Positions 1-8,166 of a DNA stretch of 64,000 bases are shown piece by piece (position 1 is the first letter of the stretch; each line of letters begins with the position of its first letter). The DNA comes from Acidipila sp. EB88 (GTDB lineage: Bacteria; Acidobacteriota; Terriglobia; Terriglobales; Acidobacteriaceae). The stretch covers positions 3,968,001 to 4,032,000 of the forward strand of contig NZ_QWEV01000005.1 of assembly GCF_003858395.1 (NCBI RefSeq). The letters are read 5' to 3'. The notes under the pieces were generated by a model. That model was not told the origin of the DNA and made no database searches. It worked only from the letters and a program-made list of their open reading frames with translations. The translations under genes were made by a program, and so were the position numbers.

Positions 1-1
1 G

Positions 2-334
2 CGTGTCGGCCTGGCCCGTGCGCTCGCGGCGGAGCCACCGATTCTGCTCATGGACGAGCCGTTTGGCGCGCTCGACCCACTGACCCGCGCCGAGATGCAG
101 GACATGGTGCGTGGCTTGCTGCAACGCCTGCGTGATCGCGGGCAGCCCAAGACCGTTCTGCTGGTCACCCATGACCTTGATGAAGCCATGTACCTCGCCG
201 ACCGCATCGTGCTGGTGTGCGACGGACGGATCGAGGCCGACCTCGCCCCGGCGGAGTTTCTGCACTCGCAACAACACGCGGTTGCCGAATATGTCTGCGC
301 ATTTCACCGCGGCGAACGCAAGGTCACGGCATGA
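2..334 (+). CDS. Osmoprotectant (quaternary amine) ABC transporter ATP-binding protein, C-terminal fragment
   Basis: Partial gene that enters from the left edge; about 110 residues remain. The fragment opens just after the ABC signature with RVGLARALA, then has a Walker B ([12 protein letters not shown]) and the switch histidine in [10 protein letters not shown]. This is the C-terminal half of a nucleotide-binding domain of the OpuCA/ProV type. There is no room for a C-terminal CBS pair, since the protein ends about 85 residues after Walker B, so it resembles the shorter YehX/OpuCA-like forms. Its stop overlaps the permease start (ATGA), consistent with translational coupling. It would supply ATP-driven energy for import of betaine-like compounds. 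The substrate is inferred from the neighbours only. Confidence 0.9.
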   Translation, partial: RVGLARALAAEPPILLMDEPFGALDPLTRAEMQDMVRGLLQRLRDRGQPKTVLLVTHDLDEAMYLADRIVLVCDGRIEADLAPAEFLHSQQHAVAEYVCAFHRGERKVTA

Positions 335-999
335 CTGCGCCCGGCCTTGCCCCTTTGCTGGCCGCGGGCTTCCTCCAGGAACACTGGACCGAGATAGCCA
401 CGCTCACGCTCGAGCACCTGTGGCTTACCGGCGCGGCGTTGCTGCTGGCTGCGGGCATCGGCGTGCCGCTGGGCATCCTGCTGACCCGATACAAGAAACT
501 TGCCAAGCCAGTCCTTGCCGCCGCCAACATCATCCAGACCATCCCATCGCTGGCGCTTTTTGGCTTCCTGCTGCCGCTGCCCTGGCTGGGTGAGCGGGCA
601 TCCCGCATCGCGATCGTGGCGTTGACCGGCTATGCGCTGCTGCCGATCCTGCGCAACACCTATGTGGGTATCCGCACCGTGGAACCGGCAGTCGTGGACG
701 TGGCGCATGCACTGGGCATGACCGGCTGGCAGCGACTCATCAAGGTCGAGCTACCGTTGGCTGCTTCCGTGATTCTTGCGGGCCTGCGCACCGCCACCGT
801 AACCGCCGTGGGCATCGCCACCATCGCAGCCGCGGTAGGCGCCGGTGGCCTGGGGGAGTTCATCTTTCGTGGTGTGGCCTCAGTCGATAACCGCCTAGTG
901 CTCGCCGGCGCGATCCCCGCGGCCCTGCTCGCCTTGGCCGCCGATACGCTGCTGGGCCTGGCCGAGTCTAAATACAAGGTGCATGGACGGGACAGGTGA
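331..999 (+). CDS. Osmoprotectant ABC transporter permease (OpuCB/YehW-like)
   Basis: A 222-residue inner membrane permease of the binding-protein-dependent transport family. It has about five or six hydrophobic segments and the EAA-type loop region around [21 protein letters not shown], which contacts the ATPase. The start at 331 overlaps the stop of the ATPase gene (ATGA); a longer reading frame from 217 would run well into the ATPase gene and is not needed. The C-terminal segment [16 protein letters not shown] is typical of glycine betaine/choline permeases. It works with the upstream ATPase and the downstream lipoprotein as one transporter. Confidence 0.93.
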   Translation: MTAPGLAPLLAAGFLQEHWTEIATLTLEHLWLTGAALLLAAGIGVPLGILLTRYKKLAKPVLAAANIIQTIPSLALFGFLLPLPWLGERASRIAIVALTGYALLPILRNTYVGIRTVEPAVVDVAHALGMTGWQRLIKVELPLAASVILAGLRTATVTAVGIATIAAAVGAGGLGEFIFRGVASVDNRLVLAGAIPAALLALAADTLLGLAESKYKVHGRDR

Positions 1000-1910
1000 T
1001 GCGACGCTGGAAGCTTCACAGGCCCGGGCTCGCGGGGTTGCTGCTCGTTCCCCTGGCGATGCTTGCCAGTTGCGCCCCGCCACGGTTTGACCGCCCGGTG
1101 ATCGGCGCCAAAAACTTCACCGAGCAGGTAGTGCTGGGCGAACTGCTGGCGCAGCACATCGAGGCGCGCACCGGCCTCAAGGTCGAGCGCCGGTTCTACC
1201 TGGCAGGCTCGTACATCGCGCAGCAGGCGATGATCTCGGGCCGCATCGATGCCTATGTGGAATACACCGGCACCGCGCTTACCGCGATTTTGAAGCAGCC
1301 GCTCGTGCATATGCCCGACCCTGCACAGAACCAGGCCGCCTCACTCGCGATTGTGCGCCGCCTATATGCGCAGCGCTACCACGTGGTGGCGACCGAGCCC
1401 CTTGGCTTCGAGAACACGTTTGCGATGATCGTGCGACCGGATGCAGCTGCTTCGATCCGGTCTCTGTCGCAGGCCGTGTCCGCGGCGGCGCAGTGGCAGC
1501 TTGGCGTTGGTTACGAGTTTGAAGAGCGCCCCGACGGGCTGCGTGGGCTCAAGCAGGCGTACGGGCTGCAGTTTGCCGGCGACCCGCGCACCATGGATCT
1601 CGGGCTGCTCTACCGCGCGCTGTCCGCGCACCAGGTCGATATCATCGCCGGCAACTCCACCGACGGTCCGATCGCCGCGAACCACCTCAGGGTGCTGGCT
1701 GATGACCGGCACTACTTCCCTCCTTACGAAGCTGTGCCGCTGGTTCGCCAGGCAGCGCTTGCGCACTGGCCCCAGCTGCGTGGGGCGTTTGCAGATCTCG
1801 CCGGCAAGATCTCGGCAGACGACATGCGCGCGATGAACGAACAGGTCGATGGCGAGCACCGGGATGTGGTGGAAGTGGTGCGGGCCTTCCGTTCGCAGCA
1901 TGGGCTCTGA
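999..1910 (+). CDS. Osmoprotectant-binding lipoprotein (OpuCC/ProX/OsmF-like)
   Basis: A 303-residue substrate-binding protein. The N-terminus has Arg/Lys followed by a hydrophobic stretch and a lipobox LASC near residue 26, so it is probably a lipoprotein tethered in the periplasm. The sequence IGAKNFTEQVVLGELLAQHIE is diagnostic of the OpuAC-type glycine betaine/choline-binding family, as are the later YVEYTGTAL and FAMIVRP regions. The ATG at 999 overlaps the permease stop (TGATG); a GTG three bases earlier is an alternative. It is the third gene of the transporter operon. The exact ligand (betaine, choline, carnitine or another) cannot be read from the sequence. Confidence 0.92.
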   Translation: MRRWKLHRPGLAGLLLVPLAMLASCAPPRFDRPVIGAKNFTEQVVLGELLAQHIEARTGLKVERRFYLAGSYIAQQAMISGRIDAYVEYTGTALTAILKQPLVHMPDPAQNQAASLAIVRRLYAQRYHVVATEPLGFENTFAMIVRPDAAASIRSLSQAVSAAAQWQLGVGYEFEERPDGLRGLKQAYGLQFAGDPRTMDLGLLYRALSAHQVDIIAGNSTDGPIAANHLRVLADDRHYFPPYEAVPLVRQAALAHWPQLRGAFADLAGKISADDMRAMNEQVDGEHRDVVEVVRAFRSQHGL

Positions 1911-1930
1911 GGGCAGGCGCGATCGTTAGA

Positions 1931-2482
1931 ATGGTGGACATGGCAGATGCGACCCAACCGGAGCGGATGGTGGAGCCCTGGCTGCGCAACACCCTGTCGG
2001 CAGTGCCCGCCGTCCCGAGAGCCGTGCTGCATGCTCTCGAACTCGCGCGGGAGAACGTCGAACACTGGACGCCGCAGCTAACGGACGAGGAGATCCACGC
2101 GACGCCGTTTGGGCTCACGCCGTATGCGTTTCACGTGCGGCATATGGCACACTCACTGGACCGACTGCTGACCTATGCCGAGGGTGCGCCGCTCAACCTG
2201 ATGCAACGTGCCGCGCTTTCCGTTGAGCTGGAGCCTGGCATGAGCACGCAGGCAATGCTGGCCGAGTTCGAGAGTGCCCTGCGCGAGGCCGCGGGCCGGA
2301 TCCGCCGGCTGCCACTCGATCAACTGGAAGCTCCACGAGCGGTCGGGGCGAAAGGCCTGCCGGCAACACTTGGCGGCCTGCTGGTCCACCTCGCTGACCA
2401 CACGCAGCGCCATGCGGGGCAGGCCGTGACCACGGCAAAGTTGTTGCTGGCCCTTCGTGCAAGCCGCGCAGCCAATGTTTAG
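1931..2482 (+). CDS. DinB-like superfamily protein
   Basis: A 183-residue predicted four-helix bundle protein of the DinB/YfiT-like superfamily. The histidines expected for a metal site are visible: HVRHMAHSLDR in the middle and LVHLADHTQRHAGQ near the C-terminus. Members of this superfamily bind a divalent metal, and some are thiol-dependent transferases, but many have no known reaction. It follows the transporter operon after 20 bases and may be cotranscribed. An ATG nine bases later (1940) is an alternative start. The biochemical role is unknown. Confidence 0.75.
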   Translation: MVDMADATQPERMVEPWLRNTLSAVPAVPRAVLHALELARENVEHWTPQLTDEEIHATPFGLTPYAFHVRHMAHSLDRLLTYAEGAPLNLMQRAALSVELEPGMSTQAMLAEFESALREAAGRIRRLPLDQLEAPRAVGAKGLPATLGGLLVHLADHTQRHAGQAVTTAKLLLALRASRAANV

Positions 2483-2647
2483 TTTTGTGCACGCATACTG
2501 AAGCAGGTTTTCCCACCAAGGCGCCTCTGCCAAGCCAGCCCGTCCCTGGCCGTCCGTCGCGTCGCCCTTACCCGCGCTCGCCCGCGACACGAACCATCCC
2601 TGCTACCCTGATTTGGGTCTTTTGCACCCCCGAGAGTTTGCTGAGCC

Positions 2648-4225
2648 TTGCCTTCCGCTGACAACACGCTTGCCTGGCAGCCTCGACATAACCCATGGCT
2701 TATCGCGCTCACCGTTACGATCGCGACGTTTATGGAAGTGCTCGACACTTCCATCGCCAACGTCGCGCTTCCGCATATCGCCGGCTCGCTGGGTGCGAGC
2801 AGCAACGAGGCAACCTGGGTTTTGACCAGCTACCTGGTAGCCAGCGCAATCGTGCTGCCAATCTCTGGCTGGCTGCAGAATCGTTTCGGGCGCAAGCGCT
2901 TCTACATGACGTGCGTGGCGCTGTTCACCGGCGCGTCCGTTCTGTGCGGTCTCGCACCGTCATTGCCGCTGCTGATCTTTGCCCGCGTACTGCAGGGGCT
3001 TGGCGGCGGCGGTCTCGCGCCCAGCGAGCAGGCCATCCTTGCCGACACCTTCTCTGTCGCGAAGCGAGGGCAGGCGTTCGCGGTGTACGGCATGGCCGTG
3101 GTGGTCGCGCCGGCCATCGGGCCGACGCTGGGCGGCTGGATTACCGATAACTACAACTGGCACTGGATCTTTTTCATCAACGTGCCCATCGGGATCCTGT
3201 CGCTGGTGCTCACCTCCCGCATGGTCGAGGATCCTCCGCAGATGATTGCGCGCATGCGTGTTGCCGCGACCCAGTCGATCGATTTCGTTGGCCTCGTCGC
3301 CGTCGCCGTCGGCGTGGGAATGCTCGAGTTCGTGTTCGACAAGGGCCAGGAGAAGGACTGGTTCGGGAGCCAGGAGATCACCTCCGCTGCGATCGCGGCC
3401 GTGGTGATCCTGTGTTTTTTCGTGGTGTGGGAGTGGCGGCATCGCAGCCCGATTGTGGACCTGAAGCTGTTGCGGATCCGTAACTTCGGCACCTCGGTCG
3501 CCTTGCAGTTTGTGCTCGGCATGGTGCTGTTTGGCACCACGGTGTTGATCCCGCAGTTTCTGCAGGCGCTGCTGGGGTACACGGCCGAGCGTGCCGGCAT
3601 GGCGCTGTCTCCGGCTGGCCTGGTCATGATGGCCATGATGCCCGTCGCCGGCTTCGTGGTCGGCAAGGTGCCGGATCCGCGCTGGCTTGTTGCAATCGGC
3701 TACGCGCTCACAGCAGCAGGTCTTTACAACCTCACGCGCATCGATCTGGATGTCTCGTTCCAGACTGTGATGTGGTGGCGCGCGTTGCAGGTGATCGGCC
3801 TGGCATACATCTTTATTCCGATCAGCACGCTGAACTACGTCGGGGTGCCGCGGGAGAAAAACAACCAGATCTCGTCGCTCTCGAACTTCGCGCGCAACCT
3901 GGGCGGCTCGTTCGGTACCGCGATGCTGACCACGTTCCTGGAGCGCACTGCGCAGGCACACCAGTCCAATCTGAGCGAGCACGCGTATGCCGGTGGTGTG
4001 GCCTATCAGGGATTTATCGCGAAGACGCAGGCAGGGCTCGACATGGTAGGTCGCCCCAACAGCGCCAACGTGGCGATGGGGCAGGCCTACCAGCAGCTGC
4101 AAAGGCAGAGCAGCATGCTCTCCTACCAAAATGCATTCTGGCTGCTCAGCGTCATCATCGTGTGCCTGGTGCCGGTGCCGTTCCTGATGCAGCGCCCGCC
4201 GCGCCATACCCCTGGCCGTCGCTAG
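2648..4225 (+). CDS. DHA2-family drug/proton antiporter (EmrB/QacA-like MFS, 14 TMS)
   Basis: A 525-residue inner membrane efflux transporter of the major facilitator superfamily. The start of TMS1 reads TFMEVLDTSIANVALPHIAG, a DHA2 hallmark; loop 2-3 has GWLQNRFGRKRF, and motif C-like glycines occur in APAIGPTLGGWI. Length and hydrophobic profile fit 14 transmembrane segments. TTG at 2648 is the only start that leaves a normal cytosolic N-terminus ahead of TMS1. In Gram-negative bacteria such pumps usually work with an EmrA-type adaptor and an outer membrane factor, but neither is adjacent, so it may act alone or with partners elsewhere. Substrates cannot be predicted. Confidence 0.93.
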   Translation: MPSADNTLAWQPRHNPWLIALTVTIATFMEVLDTSIANVALPHIAGSLGASSNEATWVLTSYLVASAIVLPISGWLQNRFGRKRFYMTCVALFTGASVLCGLAPSLPLLIFARVLQGLGGGGLAPSEQAILADTFSVAKRGQAFAVYGMAVVVAPAIGPTLGGWITDNYNWHWIFFINVPIGILSLVLTSRMVEDPPQMIARMRVAATQSIDFVGLVAVAVGVGMLEFVFDKGQEKDWFGSQEITSAAIAAVVILCFFVVWEWRHRSPIVDLKLLRIRNFGTSVALQFVLGMVLFGTTVLIPQFLQALLGYTAERAGMALSPAGLVMMAMMPVAGFVVGKVPDPRWLVAIGYALTAAGLYNLTRIDLDVSFQTVMWWRALQVIGLAYIFIPISTLNYVGVPREKNNQISSLSNFARNLGGSFGTAMLTTFLERTAQAHQSNLSEHAYAGGVAYQGFIAKTQAGLDMVGRPNSANVAMGQAYQQLQRQSSMLSYQNAFWLLSVIIVCLVPVPFLMQRPPRHTPGRR

Positions 4226-4533
4226 CGCCCGGCAGCCGGCTGGCGCTGGAGCCGGGTGGTCAGGCTTGATACATTAAGAGATTGTGACCCGACGCATCCA
4301 GCGGCCTGTCAACTCCGCCGCGCGTGGGGGCTTTTGAATTCATGGGCCCTTGGGGCGCTCGTTTTCCGGGCGTGCTAGGGTGTCCGAAGGCTTCGGCCAG
4401 AACGCGGCTGCACCTGTCGTGGCTTGCCTCTTGAGCGAGCGCGCATGCACCCATCATTTGCTCATTCCAGCGCATGCGTTGTACGGCAAGCAGTGTTTCG
4501 CTCGCATCGTCCAAGCAGGAGGAACTTGTAACA
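4226..4533. other. Intergenic region between efflux pump and aguB
   Basis: About 308 bases without a convincing gene. It holds a short perfect inverted repeat around 4382-4394 (CCGAAG-G-CTTCGG) and the promoter/leader region of the agmatine operon. The strong ribosome binding site AGGAGG lies at about 4517-4522, just before the aguB start. No terminator with a clear T-run was seen after the efflux pump gene. Confidence 0.5.
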
Positions 4534-5463
4534 ATGCCAACTTCCCTGAACTTCCGCATCGGCCTGGTCCAGATGCACTGCACGCCCGATCCGGACGAGA
4601 ACCTTGAGCTTGCCGCCGAGTGGGTGCGCAAGGCTGCCCGTGAGGGCGCACAGGTCATCTGTCTGCCGGAGCTGTTCCGCGCGCAGTACTTCTGCCAGCG
4701 CGAAGACATCGCCCTGTTCGATCTCGCCGAGCCGATCCCAGGGCCAAGCACCGAGCGGCTCGCCGTGGTAGCACGCGAGGAAAAGGTGACGATCATCGCC
4801 TCGCTGTTTGAGCGCCGGGCAGCCGGGCTTTATCACAACACGGCGGTCACGCTGGGACCCGACGGACAGATCACCAGCATGTACCGAAAGATGCACATCC
4901 CGGACGACCCGCTTTACTACGAGAAGTTCTACTTCACGCCGGGTGACCTGGGCTACCGAGCCTTTGACACCGCGGTGGGTCGCGTGGGCACGCTGGTCTG
5001 CTGGGATCAGTGGTACCCGGAGGGTGCGCGCATCACCGCGCTGCAGGGGGCGAACGTGCTCTTCTACCCGACGGCGATCGGCTGGCACCCATATGAGAAA
5101 GCCGAGCATGGCGCCGCGCAGTACGACGCGTGGCAGACAATCCAGCGCAGCCATGCCATCGCTAATGGCGTGTACGTGGCCGCGCCCAACCGCGTGGGCA
5201 TCGAGCATGGCGACATCCGCGGCAACCGCGTCGATGGCCCGGGCCTGGAGTTCTGGGGCGGCTCGTTTATCGCCGACCCGTTCGGCCGCGTGATCGCCAA
5301 GGCCTCGCACGACAAGGAAGAAGTGCTGATCGCCGAGGTGGATATGAAGGGCATGGAAGAGCAGCGCCGCAACTGGCCATTCCTGCGCGACCGCCGCATC
5401 GACTCGTACCAGCCAATCGTGCATCGCTTTCTGGATGCCTCCACCCTGGGAGATGTGAAGTGA
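4534..5463 (+). CDS. aguB: N-carbamoylputrescine amidase
   Basis: A 309-residue carbon-nitrogen hydrolase (nitrilase superfamily) predicted to convert N-carbamoylputrescine to putrescine, CO2 and ammonia. The catalytic triad is visible as Glu46 (CLPELF), Lys119 (YRKMHIPDD) and Cys156 (LVCWDQWYPE). The ATG at 4534 is preceded by AGGAGG and matches the family N-terminus; a longer frame from 4474 lacks a ribosome binding site. It overlaps aguA by four bases (GTGA), and the two form the standard agmatine-to-putrescine route. The region FTPGDLGYRAF is typical of AguB rather than of general amidases. Confidence 0.95.
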   Translation: MPTSLNFRIGLVQMHCTPDPDENLELAAEWVRKAAREGAQVICLPELFRAQYFCQREDIALFDLAEPIPGPSTERLAVVAREEKVTIIASLFERRAAGLYHNTAVTLGPDGQITSMYRKMHIPDDPLYYEKFYFTPGDLGYRAFDTAVGRVGTLVCWDQWYPEGARITALQGANVLFYPTAIGWHPYEKAEHGAAQYDAWQTIQRSHAIANGVYVAAPNRVGIEHGDIRGNRVDGPGLEFWGGSFIADPFGRVIAKASHDKEEVLIAEVDMKGMEEQRRNWPFLRDRRIDSYQPIVHRFLDASTLGDVK

Positions 5464-6557
5464 CCGAGCTCGAAACCCCGCAGCAGGCCGGCTTCCGCAT
5501 GCCGGCCGAGTGGGCGCCGCACGAGGCGACCTGGATCGCATGGCCGCATAACCCGGAAGACTGGCCGGGCCGCTTCCAGCCGATTCCATGGGTATACTGC
5601 GACATTGTGCGCGCCCTGGCAAAGGTGGAGCAGGTCCACATCCTGGTCAACGATGCCGCCGCGGAAAAGCGCGTCCGGAGCCTGTTGAAGCGCACCGGCG
5701 CCAAGCTTGCTGCGGTGCACTTTCACCAGTGGCCGACCAATCGCATCTGGACGCGCGACTCCGGGCCGATCTTTGTCCAGAACGCGCAGCAGGAGGTCGC
5801 CATCACCAACTGGCACTTCAACGCGTGGGCCAAGTACAACGACTGGCAACTGGACGATGCGCTGCCGGGCCGCGCTGCCGAACTGCTGGCGCTCCCTGAG
5901 TGGCAGCCGCGCGTCGCCATGTCAGCAAACGGGGAGGCCGCGGAGCACCGCGTCGTGCTCGAAGGCGGATCGATCGACACCAACGGCGCAGGGGTTTTGC
6001 TCACCACCGAGGAGTGCCTGCTGAGTGATGTCCAGGCACGCAACCCGGGTCTGTCGCGCGCTCAGCTCGAGCAGGTGTTCCATGACTACCTCGGCATCGA
6101 CCAGGTACTCTGGCTCAACCGCGGCATTGCCGGCGATGACACGCATGGCCATGTCGACGACATCACTCGCTTTGTGAACGAGCGCACGATCGTGACGGTG
6201 GTTGAGCCGAACACTGCCGACGAGAACCACCTGCCGCTCGCTGAAAACCTTGACCGGCTGCACGCAGCACGCGCGCTCGATGGCGAGCCGTTCCGCATCG
6301 CGACGCTGCCATGCCCGGCGCCGGTGGTGTTTGAAGGGCAGAGACTTCCCGCTTCGTACGCCAACTTTTACATTGCGAACGGGTTGGTGCTCGTGCCAAC
6401 ATTCAACGATCCCAACGACCGTATTGCCCTGCAAACACTGGCGGAGTTGTTCCCTGCTCACGTGATTCAGGGCACCCACTGCGGCGACTTCATCTGGGGA
6501 CTCGGCGCGCTGCACTGCATGACGCAGCAGCAGCCCGCCGGCAACAAAGGCACATAG
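5460..6557 (+). CDS. aguA: Agmatine deiminase
   Basis: A 365-residue pentein-fold enzyme that hydrolyses agmatine to N-carbamoylputrescine and ammonia. The start of the protein (MPAEWAPHEATWIAWPHN) and the substrate motif WTRDSGPIF are characteristic. Other conserved blocks are GGSIDTNG and DDTHGHVDDITRF, and the nucleophile is Cys353 in GLGALHC. The GTG start overlaps the aguB stop. Together with aguB it provides polyamine synthesis by the agmatine route; an arginine decarboxylase gene is not in this window. Six bases separate it from the Imm53-like gene, so these genes are probably cotranscribed. Confidence 0.96.
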   Translation: MTELETPQQAGFRMPAEWAPHEATWIAWPHNPEDWPGRFQPIPWVYCDIVRALAKVEQVHILVNDAAAEKRVRSLLKRTGAKLAAVHFHQWPTNRIWTRDSGPIFVQNAQQEVAITNWHFNAWAKYNDWQLDDALPGRAAELLALPEWQPRVAMSANGEAAEHRVVLEGGSIDTNGAGVLLTTEECLLSDVQARNPGLSRAQLEQVFHDYLGIDQVLWLNRGIAGDDTHGHVDDITRFVNERTIVTVVEPNTADENHLPLAENLDRLHAARALDGEPFRIATLPCPAPVVFEGQRLPASYANFYIANGLVLVPTFNDPNDRIALQTLAELFPAHVIQGTHCGDFIWGLGALHCMTQQQPAGNKGT

Positions 6558-6562
6558 AGGCC

Positions 6563-6913
6563 GTGGCAATCGACGATTTGGAGTGGCTGGGGACGTGGTA
6601 CCAACAACAATGCAACGGCACATGGGAACACCAGAAGGGCATGCTGCTGGAGCCATTACCGCCGATTGAGAGCAGCACGCGCGGCCCCGGGGAACCGGGC
6701 TGGCGATTGCGGATCGATCTGCGCGGCACGGCGGCGTCCGGACACGCGCCCCGGCGCATGTCCGTGTGCTCATTTGAAGGTGCGTGGCTCAGGTGCGCGC
6801 TGTCCGGGCAGCACTTCGAGGGCGAAGGGCTTGATGTCGAAAGATTGGTGGGCGTGTTCCGCCGGTGGATTGACCGCGAGCCGCCGGTGCTCGGGGCGGC
6901 CAGCGCAGGCTGA
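6563..6913 (+). CDS. Imm53 family immunity-like protein
   Basis: A 116-residue protein whose N-terminus (LEWLGTWYQQQCNGTWEHQ) followed by GWRLRIDLRGT matches the Imm53 family. Imm53 proteins were predicted as immunity proteins of polymorphic toxin systems. No toxin gene is adjacent; instead it sits inside a housekeeping run between aguA (5-base gap) and tadA, whose ATG overlaps its TGA. GTG at 6563 is the likely start. Either it is an orphan immunity gene giving protection from neighbours' toxins, or the family has a housekeeping role in this lineage. The family assignment is from memory of the sequence pattern. Confidence 0.75.
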   Translation: MAIDDLEWLGTWYQQQCNGTWEHQKGMLLEPLPPIESSTRGPGEPGWRLRIDLRGTAASGHAPRRMSVCSFEGAWLRCALSGQHFEGEGLDVERLVGVFRRWIDREPPVLGAASAG

Positions 6914-7467
6914 TGGCCGGGAACATCCACAACGACGCCCAACCAGACGCCCTGCAGCGCCTCGATCTTGAGCGCCTCGACTTCGGACGAATGGCGTTGG
7001 CGCTCGCGGAGGCACGCCTTGCTGCCGAAGCAGGCGAGGTCCCTGTCGGCGCGGTATTGTTCCTGGGCGACCAGCAGTTAGCCAGCGGCCAAAACCGCGT
7101 GCTGCGCGACCACGACCCCACGGCGCATGCCGAGGTGGTTGCGTTGCGCATCGCGGGGCAGCAGCTTCGCAACTATCGCCTGCTCAACTGCACGCTGTAC
7201 TGCACGCTGGAGCCCTGCGCCATGTGCGCCGGCGCCATGATTCATGCGCGCTTAGGCCGCCTGGTATATGGGGCCGCGGACCCAAAGACGGGAGCTGCCG
7301 GCTCCATGCTGCAGGTGTTGAATCATCCGGAGCTGAATCACCAGTTGCCGGTTACACCCGGGATCCTGGCGGATGCATGCGGCGGGGTGCTCCAGCAGTT
7401 CTTCCGCGCGCGCAGGCGCAGCTTGAAAGGCAGCCTCACCTCGACAGCAGCGGAAGCCGAAGGCTGA
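6913..7467 (+). CDS. tadA: tRNA-specific adenosine(34) deaminase
   Basis: A 184-residue cytidine-deaminase-fold enzyme that converts A34 to inosine in the anticodon of tRNA-Arg(ACG), which is needed to read CGN codons. Zinc ligands and the proton shuttle are His72 and Glu74 (HAEVVAL), Cys102 and Cys105 (PCAMCAGAM). The downstream RLVYGAADPKTGAAGS block is typical of TadA. There is an extra N-terminal segment of about 25 residues before the usual MALALAEAR, so an internal start is possible, but the ATG at 6913 overlaps the previous stop and fits coupling. Confidence 0.95.
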   Translation: MAGNIHNDAQPDALQRLDLERLDFGRMALALAEARLAAEAGEVPVGAVLFLGDQQLASGQNRVLRDHDPTAHAEVVALRIAGQQLRNYRLLNCTLYCTLEPCAMCAGAMIHARLGRLVYGAADPKTGAAGSMLQVLNHPELNHQLPVTPGILADACGGVLQQFFRARRRSLKGSLTSTAAEAEG

Positions 7468-7500
7468 ACTTTCGGGCGGCCCGGTATATCATGCTGCTTC

Positions 7501-7755
7501 ATGGACCTTCTCGTTTACTCCGCCACATGGTGCCGGGATTGCCGCGAGGCGAAGCGGTTCCTCGACAAGCACAAGATCCCCTACACCGAGATCGACATTG
7601 AGCGAACGCCTGGCGCTGCAGACGAGGTTCTGCGTCGCGTTGGCAAGCGCGCTATTCCACAGTTTGTGATTGATGGCGAGTGGGTGCAGCCTTATCGGCC
7701 TGGCGAGGGCTTTCTACACGAGGAGATGAGCGCCCGGTTCGGCGTACCGGAGTAA
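7501..7755 (+). CDS. Glutaredoxin/mycoredoxin-like protein
   Basis: An 84-residue thioredoxin-fold protein with a CxxC site at Cys11 and Cys14 (TWCRDC) and the cis-proline region RAIPQFVIDGEWV. The WCRDC motif differs from the classical CPYC of glutaredoxins and resembles small actinobacterial mycoredoxin-type proteins. It is predicted to reduce mixed disulfides in the cytoplasm; the electron donor is unknown. It follows tadA by 33 bases. Confidence 0.85.
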   Translation: MDLLVYSATWCRDCREAKRFLDKHKIPYTEIDIERTPGAADEVLRRVGKRAIPQFVIDGEWVQPYRPGEGFLHEEMSARFGVPE

Positions 7756-7800
7756 GCGCCGCCGTTTCGGCGCGCTTAACCCCGGCCCTGTCGGTGCTGG

Positions 7801-8058
7801 TTACGGCAGCTCGTTCGGGTGGATCACAACGCCCTGCCCTGCTTCGGCGAGCTCTTCGCCGGCATCGTTGAGGATCGCGATCGCATCGGCTTCGTCCTTG
7901 GCTTCCACCTGTAGTTGCAGCGGCCCGAGACCGGGCTCGAGGATGCGTGCATTCTCACCGGACAGAAAAGCCTGGATACCCGCGGACTCCAGGCGACCTC
8001 GCGCCATCTCGGCTTCGAGTGGCTCTGAGAAGTTTGCTACTGTCACTACTTCTTCCAT
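7801..8058 (-). CDS. DUF2007 domain small protein
   Basis: An 85-residue protein that consists essentially of a DUF2007 domain. FSEPLEAEMARGRLESAGI followed by the LQVEAKDEADAIAIL strand-helix matches this ferredoxin-like fold, which resembles the regulatory PII/ACT-like scaffold but has no assigned function. The start at 8058 has a good GGGGAGA ribosome binding site on the minus strand. It is divergent from purB and convergent with the glutaredoxin gene. Confidence 0.75.
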   Translation of the reverse strand: MEEVVTVANFSEPLEAEMARGRLESAGIQAFLSGENARILEPGLGPLQLQVEAKDEADAIAILNDAGEELAEAGQGVVIHPNELP

Positions 8059-8133
8059 GAACGTCTCCCCTGTGCGTGTCGAACTCACCACCGTAGGATG
8101 CACGTTCCACCGGCTGCGCCGGAAAACACCCAC

Positions 8134-8139
8134 TACAAT
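8134..8139 (+). promoter_or_regulatory. Candidate -10 element for purB
   Basis: TACAAT at 8134-8139 lies 28 bases ahead of the purB TTG start and would place the transcription start near 8146, just before the AAGGAAG ribosome binding site. No good -35 hexamer at standard spacing was found; a small hairpin (CCGGC-TGC-GCCGG, 8110-8122) occupies that position. Confidence 0.35.
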
Positions 8140-8166
8140 CAAGGCTGCAAGGAAGGAAGTCCCGCA

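Noticed and set aside
2960..4207. 415-codon open frame opposite the efflux pump
   Set aside because: His/Arg/Asp-rich shadow of a transmembrane protein; no start signal.
8110..8122. Hairpin CCGGC-TGC-GCCGG as a terminator for the DUF2007 gene
   Set aside because: It lies upstream of that gene's start, not after its stop; more likely a promoter-region feature.
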